From Streptomyces avidinii (GTDB lineage Bacteria; Actinomycetota; Actinomycetes; Streptomycetales; Streptomycetaceae): 64,000 bases of DNA. Below the pieces are notes generated by a model. It worked only from the letters and a program-made list of their open reading frames with translations, had not been told where the DNA came from and ran no database searches. Below, in pieces: positions 63,918-64,000 of the stretch; position 1 is the first letter of the stretch; each line of letters opens with the position of its first letter. The stretch covers positions 310,001 to 374,000 of the forward strand of contig NZ_BMVL01000003.1 of assembly GCF_014650695.1 (NCBI RefSeq), given 5' to 3'. A program made the position numbers and the translations under genes.

Positions 63918-64000
63918 AGATTGCCAGGAATCGGCAGGTGAAAGCAATGACTCGAACGAGTGATCGCCCTTTGTGTCGGCCGGTGGATCGTCAAGATCAG

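Overview
The DNA is very GC-rich with strong third-position G/C bias. It carries TTG and GTG starts, Tat signals, an LAXTG sortase signal, a MmyB-type regulator, GH15, SpoIIE-phosphatase and TPR-kinase genes. All of this points to a Streptomyces or close relative, in a chromosomal region mixing conserved metabolism with patches of gene decay. No rRNA, tRNA, CRISPR array, transposase or phage gene was seen.

Layout. 0-5.2 kb: a partial zinc-ribbon protein, thpR, and a reverse-strand triad of unknown protein, MoxR ATPase and vWA/HExxH protein. 5.3-8.7 kb: a metal-handling block with a histidine-tailed NreB-like exporter, an ArsR-type regulator and cbtBA behind a cobalamin riboswitch. 8.9-12.8 kb: MFS transporter, AlkB, VOC protein, DUF1232 protein, and a MarR/doxX divergent pair with twin operators. 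12.9-15.2 kb: a decayed locus, an Orn/Lys/Arg decarboxylase-type gene with a nonsense codon and a frameshift, facing a truncated and frameshifted LysR gene. 15.3-23.9 kb: a secreted copper-radical (galactose oxidase-like) enzyme with two discoidin modules, a GH15 hydrolase, a SpoIIE-type phosphatase, a methyltransferase and an esterase. 24-30.2 kb: the tdh-kbl threonine-degradation pair with a LysR gene, then a DeoR-regulated SIS isomerase/class II aldolase operon.

30.3-38.9 kb is an accessory-looking stretch. It has hypothetical genes, a DUF664 protein with an internal deletion, an acyl-CoA dehydrogenase behind a KstR-type operator, an SDR gene fused by deletion to a headless MmyB regulator, and a large LAXTG surface protein with a plausible PD-(D/E)XK nuclease core. 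38.9-48.9 kb: ADP-ribosylglycohydrolase, VOC-MepB, a Mop-like protein, an MpaB-family oxygenase, a TPR kinase translationally coupled to an FAD oxidoreductase, an F420-type nitroreductase, and a FAD monooxygenase divergent from a TetR gene across two near-perfect palindromes. 49.3-63.9 kb: secreted hydrolases (a lipoprotein alpha/beta hydrolase, a serine beta-lactamase-like enzyme and a penicillin/AHL-type acylase), three CoA ligases including PaaK behind a PaaR-like box, a nitronate monooxygenase, a Ca2+/H+ antiporter and a BrkB-family membrane protein.

Recurring themes are metal homeostasis, acyl-CoA and aromatic-acid activation under TetR-type operators, and at least six broken genes. The best candidates for new biology are the sortase-anchored nuclease-like protein, the MoxR/vWA triad and the metal block. 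All functions are inferred from motifs; no database search was possible.
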